NCBI GenBank assembly: GCA_947259585.1
Contig: CAMYMV010000007.1
Coordinates: forward strand, 136,539 to 182,483
Reading direction: 5' to 3'
DNA from: an uncultured Gemmatimonadales bacterium
GTDB taxonomy: Bacteria; Gemmatimonadota; Gemmatimonadetes; Palauibacterales; Palauibacteraceae
DNA: 45,945 nt
Positions 26,255 through 35,148 of this stretch are shown here, one piece after another. Within the stretch, counting starts at the first letter, position 1. Every line of letters begins with the position of its first letter. Below the pieces are notes generated by a model. The model saw only the letters and a list, made by a program, of their open reading frames with translations, was not told the origin of the DNA and did no database searches. The position numbers and the translations under genes were made by a program.

Positions 26255-28342
26255 GTGCACAGATTAGAGAAAGAATTTGCCGGGCGGACGCTGATCATGG
26301 AGACCGGCCGGATGGCCAGAAACGCGGACGCGGCGGTCTACATCCAGTTCGGTGATTCGGCGGTGCTGGTGACAGCGGTCGCGGAGCGAAAGCGCAGCCA
26401 CCTTCCGTTCTTTCCGCTCACCATCGAGTACCGGGAGAAGACGTACGCGGCCGGGAAGTTTCCCGGTGGCTTCATCAAGAGGGAGACGAGGCCCGGCGAC
26501 AAGGAAACGGTGTCGGCGCGGCAGATCGATCGACCGCTCCGGCCCCTTTTCCCCGACGACTACCGTAACGAGACGCAGGTCGCCTGCTTCGTGATCTCCG
26601 CGGATCAGGAGAACGATGCGGACGTTCTGGGCATGCTCGGCGCATCCACGGCCCTCTCGCTGTCGTCGATCCCCTGGGATGGGCCGATCGCCGGCGTGCG
26701 GGTCGGCCGAGTGGAGGACGAGTGGATCGTCAACCCCACCTTCGAAGAGCTCGACTTCTCCGACATGGACATCGTCGTGGCCGGCTCGGAGGAATCGATC
26801 GTCATGGTCGAGGGTGCCGCTCTGGAGATAAGCGAGGAGGAGTTCGTCGAGGTTCTGAACGTCGCGCACCCCGCCATCAAACAGCTGATCGGATTCCAGC
26901 GTGAGCTCGTAGACATGGCCGGAGGCCCGCGAGAGAAGTTCGAGTACGAGGCCTCGAATCCGCCGGAAGGGCTGGAGGAGGCCGTCGCGAACAGGGCCGC
27001 CGCTCAAGTCAAGGAAGCTCTGCGGATCGCCGACAAGGCAGAGCGAGAGACCAGGCTCTCGGAGCTGCGCGAAGAGATCGTCGCAGCGCTCGAGGAGGAG
27101 TACGGCGAGGAGGTGGGTCGCGTGCGCGGGATCGTTCGCGACCTCGAGAAGAAAGAACTGCGGCGTCAGATCCTGGAGGAGAGCGTTCGCGTAGATGGGC
27201 GCGGGCTGGATGACATCCGCGAGATCAGCGTCGACGTCGGAGTGCTCCCTCGCACGCACGGATCGGCCCTCTTCACGCGCGGCCAGACGCAGGCGCTGTG
27301 CGTCACCACGCTCGGCACGATCAACGACGAACAGCGGATCGATTCGATCGACCTGCCGGGAGAGACGTCGAAGTCGTTCATGCTCCACTACAACTTCCCG
27401 CCGTTCTCGGTGGGAGAGGTGCGCATGTTCCGGGGGCCGGGCCGACGCGAGATCGGCCACGGGATGCTGGCCGAGCGGGCGCTCCAATCCCTCCTGCCAC
27501 CTTACGACGACTTCCCGTACACGATTCGGATCGTCTCCGACATCCTCGAGTCAAACGGCTCCAGCTCCATGGCCACGGTTTGCGGCGGCTCACTCGCCCT
27601 GATGGATGCGGGTGTCCCGCTGCGTGGTCCGGTGGCCGGAATCGCCATGGGTCTCGTGAAGGAAGGCGAGGACGTGGCTGTCCTGACCGACATCCTCGGG
27701 GTGGAGGATGCTCTGGGCGACATGGACTTCAAGGTCGCGGGCACGGAGCGGGGCATCACCTCCATTCAGATGGACATCAAGGCGAGGGGCCTCAGCGTCG
27801 AGACGATGCACGAAGCGCTCGAGCGAGCGAGGAAGGCACGGCTGAGCATCCTCGAGGTGATGAGCCGGACGCTCTCCAGCGCGCGCGAGGAGATGTCGGA
27901 TTACGCGCCGCGGATCGTCACCATCCAGATCAACCCCGAGAAGATCGGCGAGATCATCGGCCCGAAGGGGAAGACGATCCGCGGAATCGAGGAGAAGACG
28001 GGGGCCAAGCTCAACATCGAGGACACCGGGGTCGTCACGATCTCCGCGGTTTCTGGCGACGTGGGGCGGGCTGCGAGAGAGATGGTGGAAGCCATCGTGG
28101 AGGAGCCGGAGGTCGGTCGCATCTACGAGGGCGTGGTGAAGAACACCACCACGTTCGGTGCCTTCGTGGAGATCATTCCCGGCGTCGAGGGCCTCTGCCA
28201 TATCTCCGAGTTGGAGGAAGGTCGCACCGAGCGCACGGAGGATGTGGTCCAGCCGGGCGATGTGGTGCAGGTGAAGCTGCTCGCGGTCGACGAGCGCGGT
28301 CGGCTGAAGCTCTCACGGCGGGCCGCCATGAACGGCAACTAG
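26255..28342 (+). CDS. pnp: Polyribonucleotide nucleotidyltransferase
   Basis: A 3'-5' phosphorolytic exoribonuclease of the degradosome, 695 residues. Two RNase PH domains are visible: the first around KFPGGFIKRE and RQIDRPLRPLFP, the second around RVDGRGLDDIREIS, then TRGQTQALC and GRREIGHGMLAERAL. An all-helical linker separates them. The KH domain has IGEIIGPKGKTIRGI, and the S1 domain has YEGVVKNTTTFGAFVEIIPG. The start is GTG 26255 with GAAGAGGAA upstream. The 130-base gap after rpsO holds a hairpin TCCGC-AGAC-GCGGA near 26142-26155 without a T tract, so readthrough from rpsO is expected. Confidence 0.97.
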   Translation: MHRLEKEFAGRTLIMETGRMARNADAAVYIQFGDSAVLVTAVAERKRSHLPFFPLTIEYREKTYAAGKFPGGFIKRETRPGDKETVSARQIDRPLRPLFPDDYRNETQVACFVISADQENDADVLGMLGASTALSLSSIPWDGPIAGVRVGRVEDEWIVNPTFEELDFSDMDIVVAGSEESIVMVEGAALEISEEEFVEVLNVAHPAIKQLIGFQRELVDMAGGPREKFEYEASNPPEGLEEAVANRAAAQVKEALRIADKAERETRLSELREEIVAALEEEYGEEVGRVRGIVRDLEKKELRRQILEESVRVDGRGLDDIREISVDVGVLPRTHGSALFTRGQTQALCVTTLGTINDEQRIDSIDLPGETSKSFMLHYNFPPFSVGEVRMFRGPGRREIGHGMLAERALQSLLPPYDDFPYTIRIVSDILESNGSSSMATVCGGSLALMDAGVPLRGPVAGIAMGLVKEGEDVAVLTDILGVEDALGDMDFKVAGTERGITSIQMDIKARGLSVETMHEALERARKARLSILEVMSRTLSSAREEMSDYAPRIVTIQINPEKIGEIIGPKGKTIRGIEEKTGAKLNIEDTGVVTISAVSGDVGRAAREMVEAIVEEPEVGRIYEGVVKNTTTFGAFVEIIPGVEGLCHISELEEGRTERTEDVVQPGDVVQVKLLAVDERGRLKLSRRAAMNGN

Positions 28343-28399
28343 GCAGCCAAACTGCCCAGGTCGCCGACGGCAAAGGCCGGCAACATCGGAGCTACCCAG

Positions 28400-29650
28400 G
28401 TGGTCGAGCTGCCCGACCGGCTCGACGAAAACGTCTGGTCCTGGAGAAGGGCCGACGGTCTCCGCGTCGTCACTGAGAAGATGGAGACGGTGCGCTCGGT
28501 GACGCTGGGCATCTGGGTCGAGCACGGGGGCGCCCACGACGGCGAGTCGGAGCAGGGCCTCGCCCATCTTCTGGAGCATCTGGTGTTCAAGGGCACCCAG
28601 GCTCGATCCGCCAGGCAGATCGCTCTCGAGATCGAGCGTGTAGGAGGCTCGTTGGACGCCTACACGAGCCACGACCACACCGGCTACCTGGCCAGGGTTC
28701 CGCACGAGCACCTCGACCTGGCGATCGACATGCTCACCGACCTGGTCTACCGGCCGACCCTCCTTGGGGAGGATCTGGAGCTCGAGCGCCCGGTGATCCT
28801 GGAGGAGTTGGCGGCGGTCGAGGATGCACCCGAGCAGCTGGCCTTCGAGCTCCACGGGGAGCAGCTGTACGGATCCCACCCCTACGGCCGTTCGATCCTG
28901 GGGGCGGCGGACACGGTGGCTCGAGTCGACATAGAGCGGCTGCGAGGGCTGCACGGATCCGCCTACGTACCCGGCAACTGCGTGGTCGCCGCCGCCGGCA
29001 GACTCGAGAGCGATCAGCTTCTGGAATCCCTCCAGCGGCACCTGCCTCGACCGAGCGTTCCGCCCCGAGCGGAGCTCTCGCCACCCGAACCTAGCTCCTC
29101 GACGACTCGAGTCGTGGAGAGACCGGGCGGCCGGCAGTCACATCTTCTGGTGGGATCGGTCTCGATCCCGCATTCACACCCGCTCCGCTACGCTCTGATC
29201 CTCGTCGAGACGGCGCTGGGAGCCGGGATGAGCTCGCGGCTCTTCCAACGGATCAGGGAAGAGCTCGGCCTGGCCTACACCGTGTACAGCTTTCACGCCT
29301 TCTACCGCGCCGCTGGTCACGTGGGCGCCTATGTGGGAACGCGGCCGGACGCCGTCGAGCAGGCCAGGGACGAGCTGTTGGCGGAGTTCCGGGATGTGGC
29401 CGAGAACGGCCTCACGCCGGCAGAGATCGAGAGCACGAAGCTGCAGCTGAAGGGCCAGCTCCTGCTCGGCCTCGAGTCCACGGTGTCTCGGACGCAACGT
29501 CTCGCAGGCCTGTCGCTGTATCGGGAGCCGTACGTTACCCTGGACGAATTGGCCGAGCGGATCGACCGCGTCAGCCTCGAGGAGATCCACGAGGCCGGGG
29601 CGTTCTTCACCCCCGATCGACAGGATGTCTTGGAGTTGCGTCCGGCCTGA
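28400..29650 (+). CDS. M16-family zinc peptidase (processing-protease-like)
   Basis: A 416-residue pitrilysin/insulinase-type peptidase. The inverted zinc motif HLLEH lies at residues 56-60 (His56, Glu59 as base, His60). The third zinc ligand lies in the Glu-rich block ILEELAAVEDAPEQLAFE. The C-terminal homologous half contains the SSRLFQRIREELGLAYTVYS signature of the bacterial mitochondrial-processing-peptidase-like group. No signal peptide is evident, so a cytosolic location is likely. The gene often follows pnp in other genomes. The substrate is unknown. GTG 28400 has GGAG at suitable distance. Confidence 0.9.
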   Translation: MVELPDRLDENVWSWRRADGLRVVTEKMETVRSVTLGIWVEHGGAHDGESEQGLAHLLEHLVFKGTQARSARQIALEIERVGGSLDAYTSHDHTGYLARVPHEHLDLAIDMLTDLVYRPTLLGEDLELERPVILEELAAVEDAPEQLAFELHGEQLYGSHPYGRSILGAADTVARVDIERLRGLHGSAYVPGNCVVAAAGRLESDQLLESLQRHLPRPSVPPRAELSPPEPSSSTTRVVERPGGRQSHLLVGSVSIPHSHPLRYALILVETALGAGMSSRLFQRIREELGLAYTVYSFHAFYRAAGHVGAYVGTRPDAVEQARDELLAEFRDVAENGLTPAEIESTKLQLKGQLLLGLESTVSRTQRLAGLSLYREPYVTLDELAERIDRVSLEEIHEAGAFFTPDRQDVLELRPA

Positions 29651-29670
29651 AGAACTTTCGGAGGAACCTC

Positions 29671-30783
29671 ATGATCGTCGGTGTCCCGAAGGAGATAAAA
29701 GCCAACGAGAACCGGGTCGCGCTCGTGCCGGCCGGTGCCGAGACCCTGGTGAGCCACGGCCACGACGTGCTGATCGAGGCCGGGGCCGGGAAGGGTAGCG
29801 GCTTTGCCGACGAGGCGTACGTGGCTGTCGGCGCCCGGACGGCGGAGGGCCCGGATCCGGTGTGGGCGGAGGCCGAGATGATCCTCAAGGTGAAGGAGCC
29901 GATTCCGGAGGAGTTCGGACGCATCAGGGACGGCCAGTCGATCTTCACCTACTTCCACTTCGCGGCGGACGAAGAGCTCACTCGAGCGATCATTGACAGC
30001 GGAGCGGTGGCGATCGCCTACGAGACCGTGCAGCTCCCGGACGGGGAGCTCCCCCTGCTAACTCCGATGTCGGAGGTCGCGGGGCGGATGGCCGTTCAGG
30101 AAGGCGCCAAGTACCTGGAGAGGGCGAGCGGCGGCAGCGGAATCCTCCTAGGCGGCGTTCCGGGAGTTAGTCCCGCAGAGGTCGTGATCCTGGGAGGCGG
30201 GGTCGTCGGCAACAACGCCGCGCGGATCGCCGCGGGCTTCGGCGCTCACGTCACCATCCTGGACGTCAACCTCGATCGGCTGCGCTACCTGGCCGATGTG
30301 ATGCCGGCCAACGTGGATACGCTCTTCTCCAATCGCCACACGGTGCTCGAGCAGCTACGGAAGGCGGACCTCCTCGTCGGAGCCGTCTTGGTGACCGGTG
30401 CGGTGGCCCCCAAGCTCGTCTTGCGTGAAGACCTGAAGCTGATGAAGGACGGCTCGGTGGTCGTGGATGTGGCGGTGGACCAGGGCGGCTGCGTAGAGAC
30501 GGTCCGGCCGACCACGCATGCCGACCCGGTCTACGTGGTGGATGGCGTCGTCCATTACGGGGTGGCCAACATGCCGGGTGCGGTGCCTCGCACCTCCACG
30601 CTGGCGCTGACGAACGCGACCTTTCCCTACGCCCTTCAGCTGGCCGAGAGCGGCTGGCATAAGGCCGTGCGGGAGAACGAGAGCCTCTCGTGGGGCGTCA
30701 ACGTGGTGGAGCGGAAGTGCACCTACGCCGCCGTGGCGGACGCATTCGGGCTGGAGTACACGCCACTGGATGAGGTGCTCTGA
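29671..30783 (+). CDS. ald: Alanine dehydrogenase
   Basis: NAD-dependent interconversion of L-alanine and pyruvate plus ammonia. The protein is 370 residues, the family length. It begins MIVGVPKEIKANENRVAL, the conserved N-terminus. Lys75 in LKVKEP and His96 in YFHFAADE correspond to the catalytic residues of B. subtilis Ald. The Rossmann fold is VVILGGGVVGNNAARIAAGFG, and VAVDQGGC and HYGVANMPGAVPRTST complete the active site. GGAGGAA precedes the ATG. It lies 20 bases after the peptidase gene and before mreB, where it could supply alanine for peptidoglycan, though that link is inference. Confidence 0.96.
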   Translation: MIVGVPKEIKANENRVALVPAGAETLVSHGHDVLIEAGAGKGSGFADEAYVAVGARTAEGPDPVWAEAEMILKVKEPIPEEFGRIRDGQSIFTYFHFAADEELTRAIIDSGAVAIAYETVQLPDGELPLLTPMSEVAGRMAVQEGAKYLERASGGSGILLGGVPGVSPAEVVILGGGVVGNNAARIAAGFGAHVTILDVNLDRLRYLADVMPANVDTLFSNRHTVLEQLRKADLLVGAVLVTGAVAPKLVLREDLKLMKDGSVVVDVAVDQGGCVETVRPTTHADPVYVVDGVVHYGVANMPGAVPRTSTLALTNATFPYALQLAESGWHKAVRENESLSWGVNVVERKCTYAAVADAFGLEYTPLDEVL

Positions 30784-30913
30784 GCGCTCCGTTTTTCACC
30801 TTTCGTCCCGTAACGCCTACGTCTACATTGGCGGCGGCCGCACACCCGGGTGCGTGCCGTGGAGGCCGCGGATCGCGCCCTGCCGGCGTCCCTCGTCCTG
30901 ATTGGTATTCAGC

Positions 30914-31948
30914 ATGATCAAGTGGTTCAGCAAAGGCAGCCTGCTGCCGATCAACGACATCGGTGTGGACCTGGGCACCGCGAACACCCTCGTCTACGTG
31001 AAGGGCGAGGGGATCGTGCTGAACGAGCCGTCCGTCGTCGCGGTGGACAAGAGCACCGGCACGCCGAAGGAGTTCGGGCTCGAGGCCAAGCGCATGCTAG
31101 GACGGACGCCTGGGGGCATCGAGGCCGTCCGACCCCTGAAGGACGGCGTCATCGCTGACGTGGACGTGACCGAAGACATGCTCCGCCACTTCCTCAAGGC
31201 GGTCACCTCCAACCGCTTCTTCAAGATCCGGCCTCGCGTCGTCGTGGGAGTGCCCTCCGGCATCACGGAGCTGGAGCGCCGCGCCGTGAGGTCGAGCGCG
31301 CACGCGGCGGGTGCCAAGGAGGTGTACATGTGCTCGGAGCCGATGGCGGCGGCCATCGGTGTGGGCCTGCCGGTCGAGACGCCAACGGGGAACATGGTGA
31401 TCGACGTCGGTGGAGGCACGACGGAGATCGCGGTGATAGCTCTGTCGGGCTCTGTAGCAGATACCTCCATCCGCGTGGGGGGCGACGAGCTGGACTCGGC
31501 GATCGTCACGTTCCTGCGCAAGAACTACAACCTCCTCATCGGAGAGCCGACGGCCGAGGCGATCAAGATCCAGATCGGCTCCGCCTATCCCACGGACGAA
31601 GAGCGCGAGATGGTGGTGAAGGGACGCGATCTCGTCTCGGGAATCCCGAAGACGGTGCGCGTCCATTCGGCTGAGATTCGAGAGTGCATGCAGGAGCCGA
31701 TCCAGGCGATCGTCGGCGCCGTTCGCAGAGCGCTCGAGATCACTCCCCCGGAGCTCGCGTCGGACATCGTCGACCGGGGGATCGTCATGACCGGTGGGGG
31801 GGCCCTGGTTCGCGGGTTGGACATTCTTCTCCGGGAGGAAACCGGCCTGCCGATCCACGTAGACGAAGAGCCGCTCACCTGCGTGGTGCGCGGCACGGGG
31901 AGAATCCTGGACGACCTCTCACGCTACCGGGGCGTGCTCGTAACCTGA
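30914..31948 (+). CDS. mreB: Rod-shape-determining actin homologue MreB
   Basis: A 344-residue actin-fold ATPase that forms membrane filaments guiding elongasome movement. Motifs are [19 protein letters not shown] (phosphate 1), [19 protein letters not shown] (phosphate 2), the [14 protein letters not shown] hinge helix and [16 protein letters not shown] (adenosine). The N-terminal MIKWFSKG is a typical amphipathic membrane-binding start. A TTG at 30902 would add four residues. No Shine-Dalgarno sequence is visible. The 130-base gap after ald holds no clear terminator. It starts the mreBCD-mrdA-rodA set. Confidence 0.97.
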   Translation: MIKWFSKGSLLPINDIGVDLGTANTLVYVKGEGIVLNEPSVVAVDKSTGTPKEFGLEAKRMLGRTPGGIEAVRPLKDGVIADVDVTEDMLRHFLKAVTSNRFFKIRPRVVVGVPSGITELERRAVRSSAHAAGAKEVYMCSEPMAAAIGVGLPVETPTGNMVIDVGGGTTEIAVIALSGSVADTSIRVGGDELDSAIVTFLRKNYNLLIGEPTAEAIKIQIGSAYPTDEEREMVVKGRDLVSGIPKTVRVHSAEIRECMQEPIQAIVGAVRRALEITPPELASDIVDRGIVMTGGGALVRGLDILLREETGLPIHVDEEPLTCVVRGTGRILDDLSRYRGVLVT

Positions 31949-31967
31949 CCTCATCCGACGAAGCGAG

Positions 31968-32795
31968 ATGACGCGGCCCCTGCGATATGTCCCCACAGAT
32001 CGCCCTTCGCGGGGTCGGGATTTCGCGATCCTCGTGGCACTCGTGACGATGGCGCTCGGCTTCGCGACGATCGAACAGGAACGCCAAATAGTTGTATCGC
32101 AGTATATTAGAGCGACTGCCCTCTACCCGTTTCTCATGCTTCACCGTGCCTTCGAGGAGCACGCGGTGACGGTAAGCAGCACCAAGCAGCTGGCGGGCCA
32201 GCGAGACTCTCTGGCCGCCGCGCTCGCCTCGGCTCGCCGGGTGGCCGCCGATGTGGGCCAATTGCGACGGCTGCTCGGGCTCGGCGGGCTGAACCCTGGC
32301 GGCTTTATCCTCGCGGACATCGTTCCCGGCCGGCCGCACATCGGCGATTCGCACGCTTTCCTATTAGCCAAGGGCCGGCTCGACGGCGTGGAATCACCGG
32401 TCGGCGTATTGGCCGGAGATGGGGTGGTCGGGGTTATCCGGTCGGCCAGAGGCACGACCTCGACCGGTCACTTCTGGACCCATCCGGAGTTCCGGGTGAG
32501 CGTTCGAACGGAGTCGGGCAGCGCCGTCGGAATCGTGCGGCCACGGCTGGAGGACGACGGCCGGATGGTGATGGAGCTGGAGGGCACGCCATACCAGGAG
32601 GATGTGCCCCTGGGCTCCCAGCTCGTGACCTCCGGGGTGTCCAGCCTCTATCCCACGGGGATTCCCGTCGGTACCGTCCGGGCCGTGTCGGAGGTCTACG
32701 CCGGCTGGGCGAAGAGCTACCTGGTCGAGCCGTCCGTACGGCCGGACGAGGCGAACGTCGTCCTCGTATGGCGCCGGCCGCCCGCGCCCGAGTAG
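31968..32795 (+). CDS. mreC: Rod-shape-determining protein MreC
   Basis: A 275-residue bitopic scaffold protein of the elongasome. One membrane span at about residues 19-37 (DFAILVALVTMALGFATI) is followed by a periplasmic coiled coil (about residues 65-105). The beta-rich MreC core then runs with FILADIVPGRPHIGDSHAFL, KGRLDGVESPVGVLAGDGVV, FRVSVRT and VPLGSQLVTSGVSSLYPTGI. It ends in a Pro-rich tail. Position between mreB and mreD supports the call. Confidence 0.93.
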   Translation: MTRPLRYVPTDRPSRGRDFAILVALVTMALGFATIEQERQIVVSQYIRATALYPFLMLHRAFEEHAVTVSSTKQLAGQRDSLAAALASARRVAADVGQLRRLLGLGGLNPGGFILADIVPGRPHIGDSHAFLLAKGRLDGVESPVGVLAGDGVVGVIRSARGTTSTGHFWTHPEFRVSVRTESGSAVGIVRPRLEDDGRMVMELEGTPYQEDVPLGSQLVTSGVSSLYPTGIPVGTVRAVSEVYAGWAKSYLVEPSVRPDEANVVLVWRRPPAPE

Positions 32796-32820
32796 TCTCC
32801 CTGCTGCCCCGGTAGATCGG

Positions 32821-33282
32821 ATGGAGAGGTCGGAGACGAGGACAGTCGTTCTCGTCGTGGGATTCACCCTTCTCCACTTCTCGTTGCGTCCCCTGTTCGT
32901 CGACTGGCTGGTGGCTCCCGACCTGCTCACCGCCGCGGTGCTTCTCGGAGGGCTCTTCCTGCGGGCGGGAAGTGCCGCCATCCTGGGCTTCTCACTTGGC
33001 ATCCTGGAGGATGCGATGGCGTTGGGAGGGGGATGGACGGCCCTCCTGTACACGCTGGCCGCCTACCTGGGTGCGCGGTTTCGAGATCTCATCTTCGCGG
33101 ATTCACGCCTCTTCGTGCCGCTGTATCTTTTCCTCGGAACCTGGGCCATCCACGCGTCGATCGCGGCACTTACCGGCTCACTCGACGTAACAACGGGCCT
33201 GGTGATCGCGCCGATCGACGCCGCGTTGACCACCATCGCGGGAGGGCTCGGGGAGCTCCTGATCGCACGGGCGTCGCGCTGA
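32821..33282 (+). CDS. mreD: Rod-shape-determining protein MreD
   Basis: A 153-residue, almost entirely hydrophobic protein with about five predicted membrane spans. The conserved-type segment FSLGILEDAMALGGGWTALLYTLAAYLG fits the MreD family, which varies strongly in sequence. It closes the mreBCD triad. Its TGA is in the same frame as the following mrdA reading frame, with no ATG, GTG or TTG for 84 bases. Confidence 0.86.
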   Translation: MERSETRTVVLVVGFTLLHFSLRPLFVDWLVAPDLLTAAVLLGGLFLRAGSAAILGFSLGILEDAMALGGGWTALLYTLAAYLGARFRDLIFADSRLFVPLYLFLGTWAIHASIAALTGSLDVTTGLVIAPIDAALTTIAGGLGELLIARASR

Positions 33283-33366
33283 CGAGGGAGCGGAACGACG
33301 GAAGCGAATCAGAACGGGAAGCGACGGAAGAGAGCGGCAGCCGCGGACCTGCTTCTGCTGGGGGCC

Positions 33367-35148
33367 ATGCTGCTGCTCCTCGCGGCCTTCTTCCGCCTCC
33401 AGGTGATCGGGAGCAGCGAGTTCCTCCTCCGCTCGCAGGAGAACCGCCTGCGCGCGATCACCGTGCCCGCCCCCAGAGGGACGATCTACGATCGCCACGG
33501 CCGAGTCGTCGCCGAGAACGTCCCCGGCTACTCGATCTCGCTGCTACCCGGAAGCCCGGATACGCTGAGGGCGACGCTGAATCGACTCGCGCCGTACCTG
33601 GACCTGGGCGAGGAGAGGATTCAGGGCCTGCTGGCGAAGTACCGCCGCTTTCCGAACCAGCCGCTGGTCGTTCGTGATGACGCGAGCTTCGCTGAGGTGT
33701 CCGCGATCGAGGAGCGGCGTCCGGACTTCCCGCGCACCGTGGTGGAGATGCGGCCTCGACGCCACTATCCCGCCGGTCGCGCTATCGCCCACCTCGCCGG
33801 CTACGTCGGCGAGATCAGCGAGGCGGAGCTGGAGCGCGAGGTTTACGCCGAGTACGAGCCGGGCCGGATCGTCGGCAAGGACGGGCTCGAGCGCCAGTAC
33901 GAGGGATCCCTGAGCGGGGTGCCCGGTGTCCGTTTCGTGGAGGTGAGCGCGCTCGGCTCCATCGTTCGCGACTTCGGTCCGCGCCCCGCCGTCGAGGTCC
34001 AGCCCGGCACAGATCTCACGTTGGGGTTGGACCTGGCCCTGCAGCAGTTCGCGGACTCGATCTTCCCCGAAGAGATGCGGGGCGGAGTCGTTGCCTTGGA
34101 CCCGCGTACGGGAGAGGTCCTCGTCCTGTACAGCCATCCGACGTTCGACCCCAACGAGTTCATCGGAGGGATCGACCTCTCGCTGTGGCGGTCGCTGCAG
34201 GACGACCCGGCCAAGCCTCTCCTCAATCGCGTGGCGACCTCTGCCTATCCTCCCGGCTCCACTTTCAAGCTGGCCATAGCGAGCACCGGCATGAGGCGCG
34301 AGCAACTCTCCATCGGAAGCTACATGTCGACCTCGTGCTTGGGGTCACTCGGCTACGGGAACCGCCGCTTCCGCTGCTGGAAGGCGGGGGGGCACGGCCC
34401 GCTCAACCTCTCCGGTGCGATCACCGAGAGCTGCAACGTCTACTTCTACCAGGCCGGAATGCGCCTTGGCCTGGATGCGCTTCTGGAGGGCGCCGCGCGC
34501 TACAGCTTCGACCGACCAACGGGCATTGATCTGCCGTACGAGACGCCCGGCGCGTTTCCGCCATCGCGAGAATGGTATGACGAGCGCTACGGAGAGAGGG
34601 GCTGGACGGAGTCCGTCGTGCTCAACCTCTCGATCGGTCAGGGCGAGAACCAGCAGTCCCTGCTGCGAATGGCCCAGTTCTACACGGCGCTCGCCACGGG
34701 CAAGCCCCCGATCGTCCCGCATATCGCGAGGAGCGAGGGACTCGCCGACCGTCGGGCCAGCTGGGAGCTGGGCCTCTCGGAGGCCCAGCGAGGCCAGCTC
34801 GTGGAGGCAATGCGCGCCGTCGTGAATCACCCCGACGGGACTGCTTACGCGTATCGCTCCGATCGGTGGGAGATGGCGGGCAAGACGGGGACCGCCCAGA
34901 ACCCGCACGGAGCGCCGCATTCATGGTTCGTCGGGTTCGCACCGGTCGACGACCCCGAGATCGTGATCGCGGCGATCGTCGAGTTCGGTCACCCCGACTA
35001 CCAGGTCTCCCAGGCGGTGCCGTTCGCGATTCGAGTTGTCGAACGGTACCTGGACACGCTTCACCCCGAGCTTCTCGCGCCACCCGCTACGGCCGAAGTC
35101 ACCGATATACCGGAGGGGCGGCCGGTCGCAGAGGAGGAGGCTCGATGA
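33367..35148 (+). CDS. mrdA: Penicillin-binding protein 2, elongation-specific transpeptidase
   Basis: A class B PBP that cross-links new peptidoglycan with RodA. The pedestal domain starts LRAITVPAPRGTIYDRHGRVVAENVPGY. The transpeptidase domain has the SxxK box STFK (Ser298, Lys301 from this start), SCN as the SxN box in ITESCNVYFYQ, and KTGT at 506-509. The listed ATG is the first canonical start, but it falls inside the membrane anchor. The frame stays open back to the mreD stop and encodes a better N-terminus with a KRRKR stretch before a full 20-residue span. An ACG at 33295 or 33298 after GAGGGAG is the most likely true start region. The stop overlaps rodA. Confidence 0.94.
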   Translation: MLLLLAAFFRLQVIGSSEFLLRSQENRLRAITVPAPRGTIYDRHGRVVAENVPGYSISLLPGSPDTLRATLNRLAPYLDLGEERIQGLLAKYRRFPNQPLVVRDDASFAEVSAIEERRPDFPRTVVEMRPRRHYPAGRAIAHLAGYVGEISEAELEREVYAEYEPGRIVGKDGLERQYEGSLSGVPGVRFVEVSALGSIVRDFGPRPAVEVQPGTDLTLGLDLALQQFADSIFPEEMRGGVVALDPRTGEVLVLYSHPTFDPNEFIGGIDLSLWRSLQDDPAKPLLNRVATSAYPPGSTFKLAIASTGMRREQLSIGSYMSTSCLGSLGYGNRRFRCWKAGGHGPLNLSGAITESCNVYFYQAGMRLGLDALLEGAARYSFDRPTGIDLPYETPGAFPPSREWYDERYGERGWTESVVLNLSIGQGENQQSLLRMAQFYTALATGKPPIVPHIARSEGLADRRASWELGLSEAQRGQLVEAMRAVVNHPDGTAYAYRSDRWEMAGKTGTAQNPHGAPHSWFVGFAPVDDPEIVIAAIVEFGHPDYQVSQAVPFAIRVVERYLDTLHPELLAPPATAEVTDIPEGRPVAEEEAR

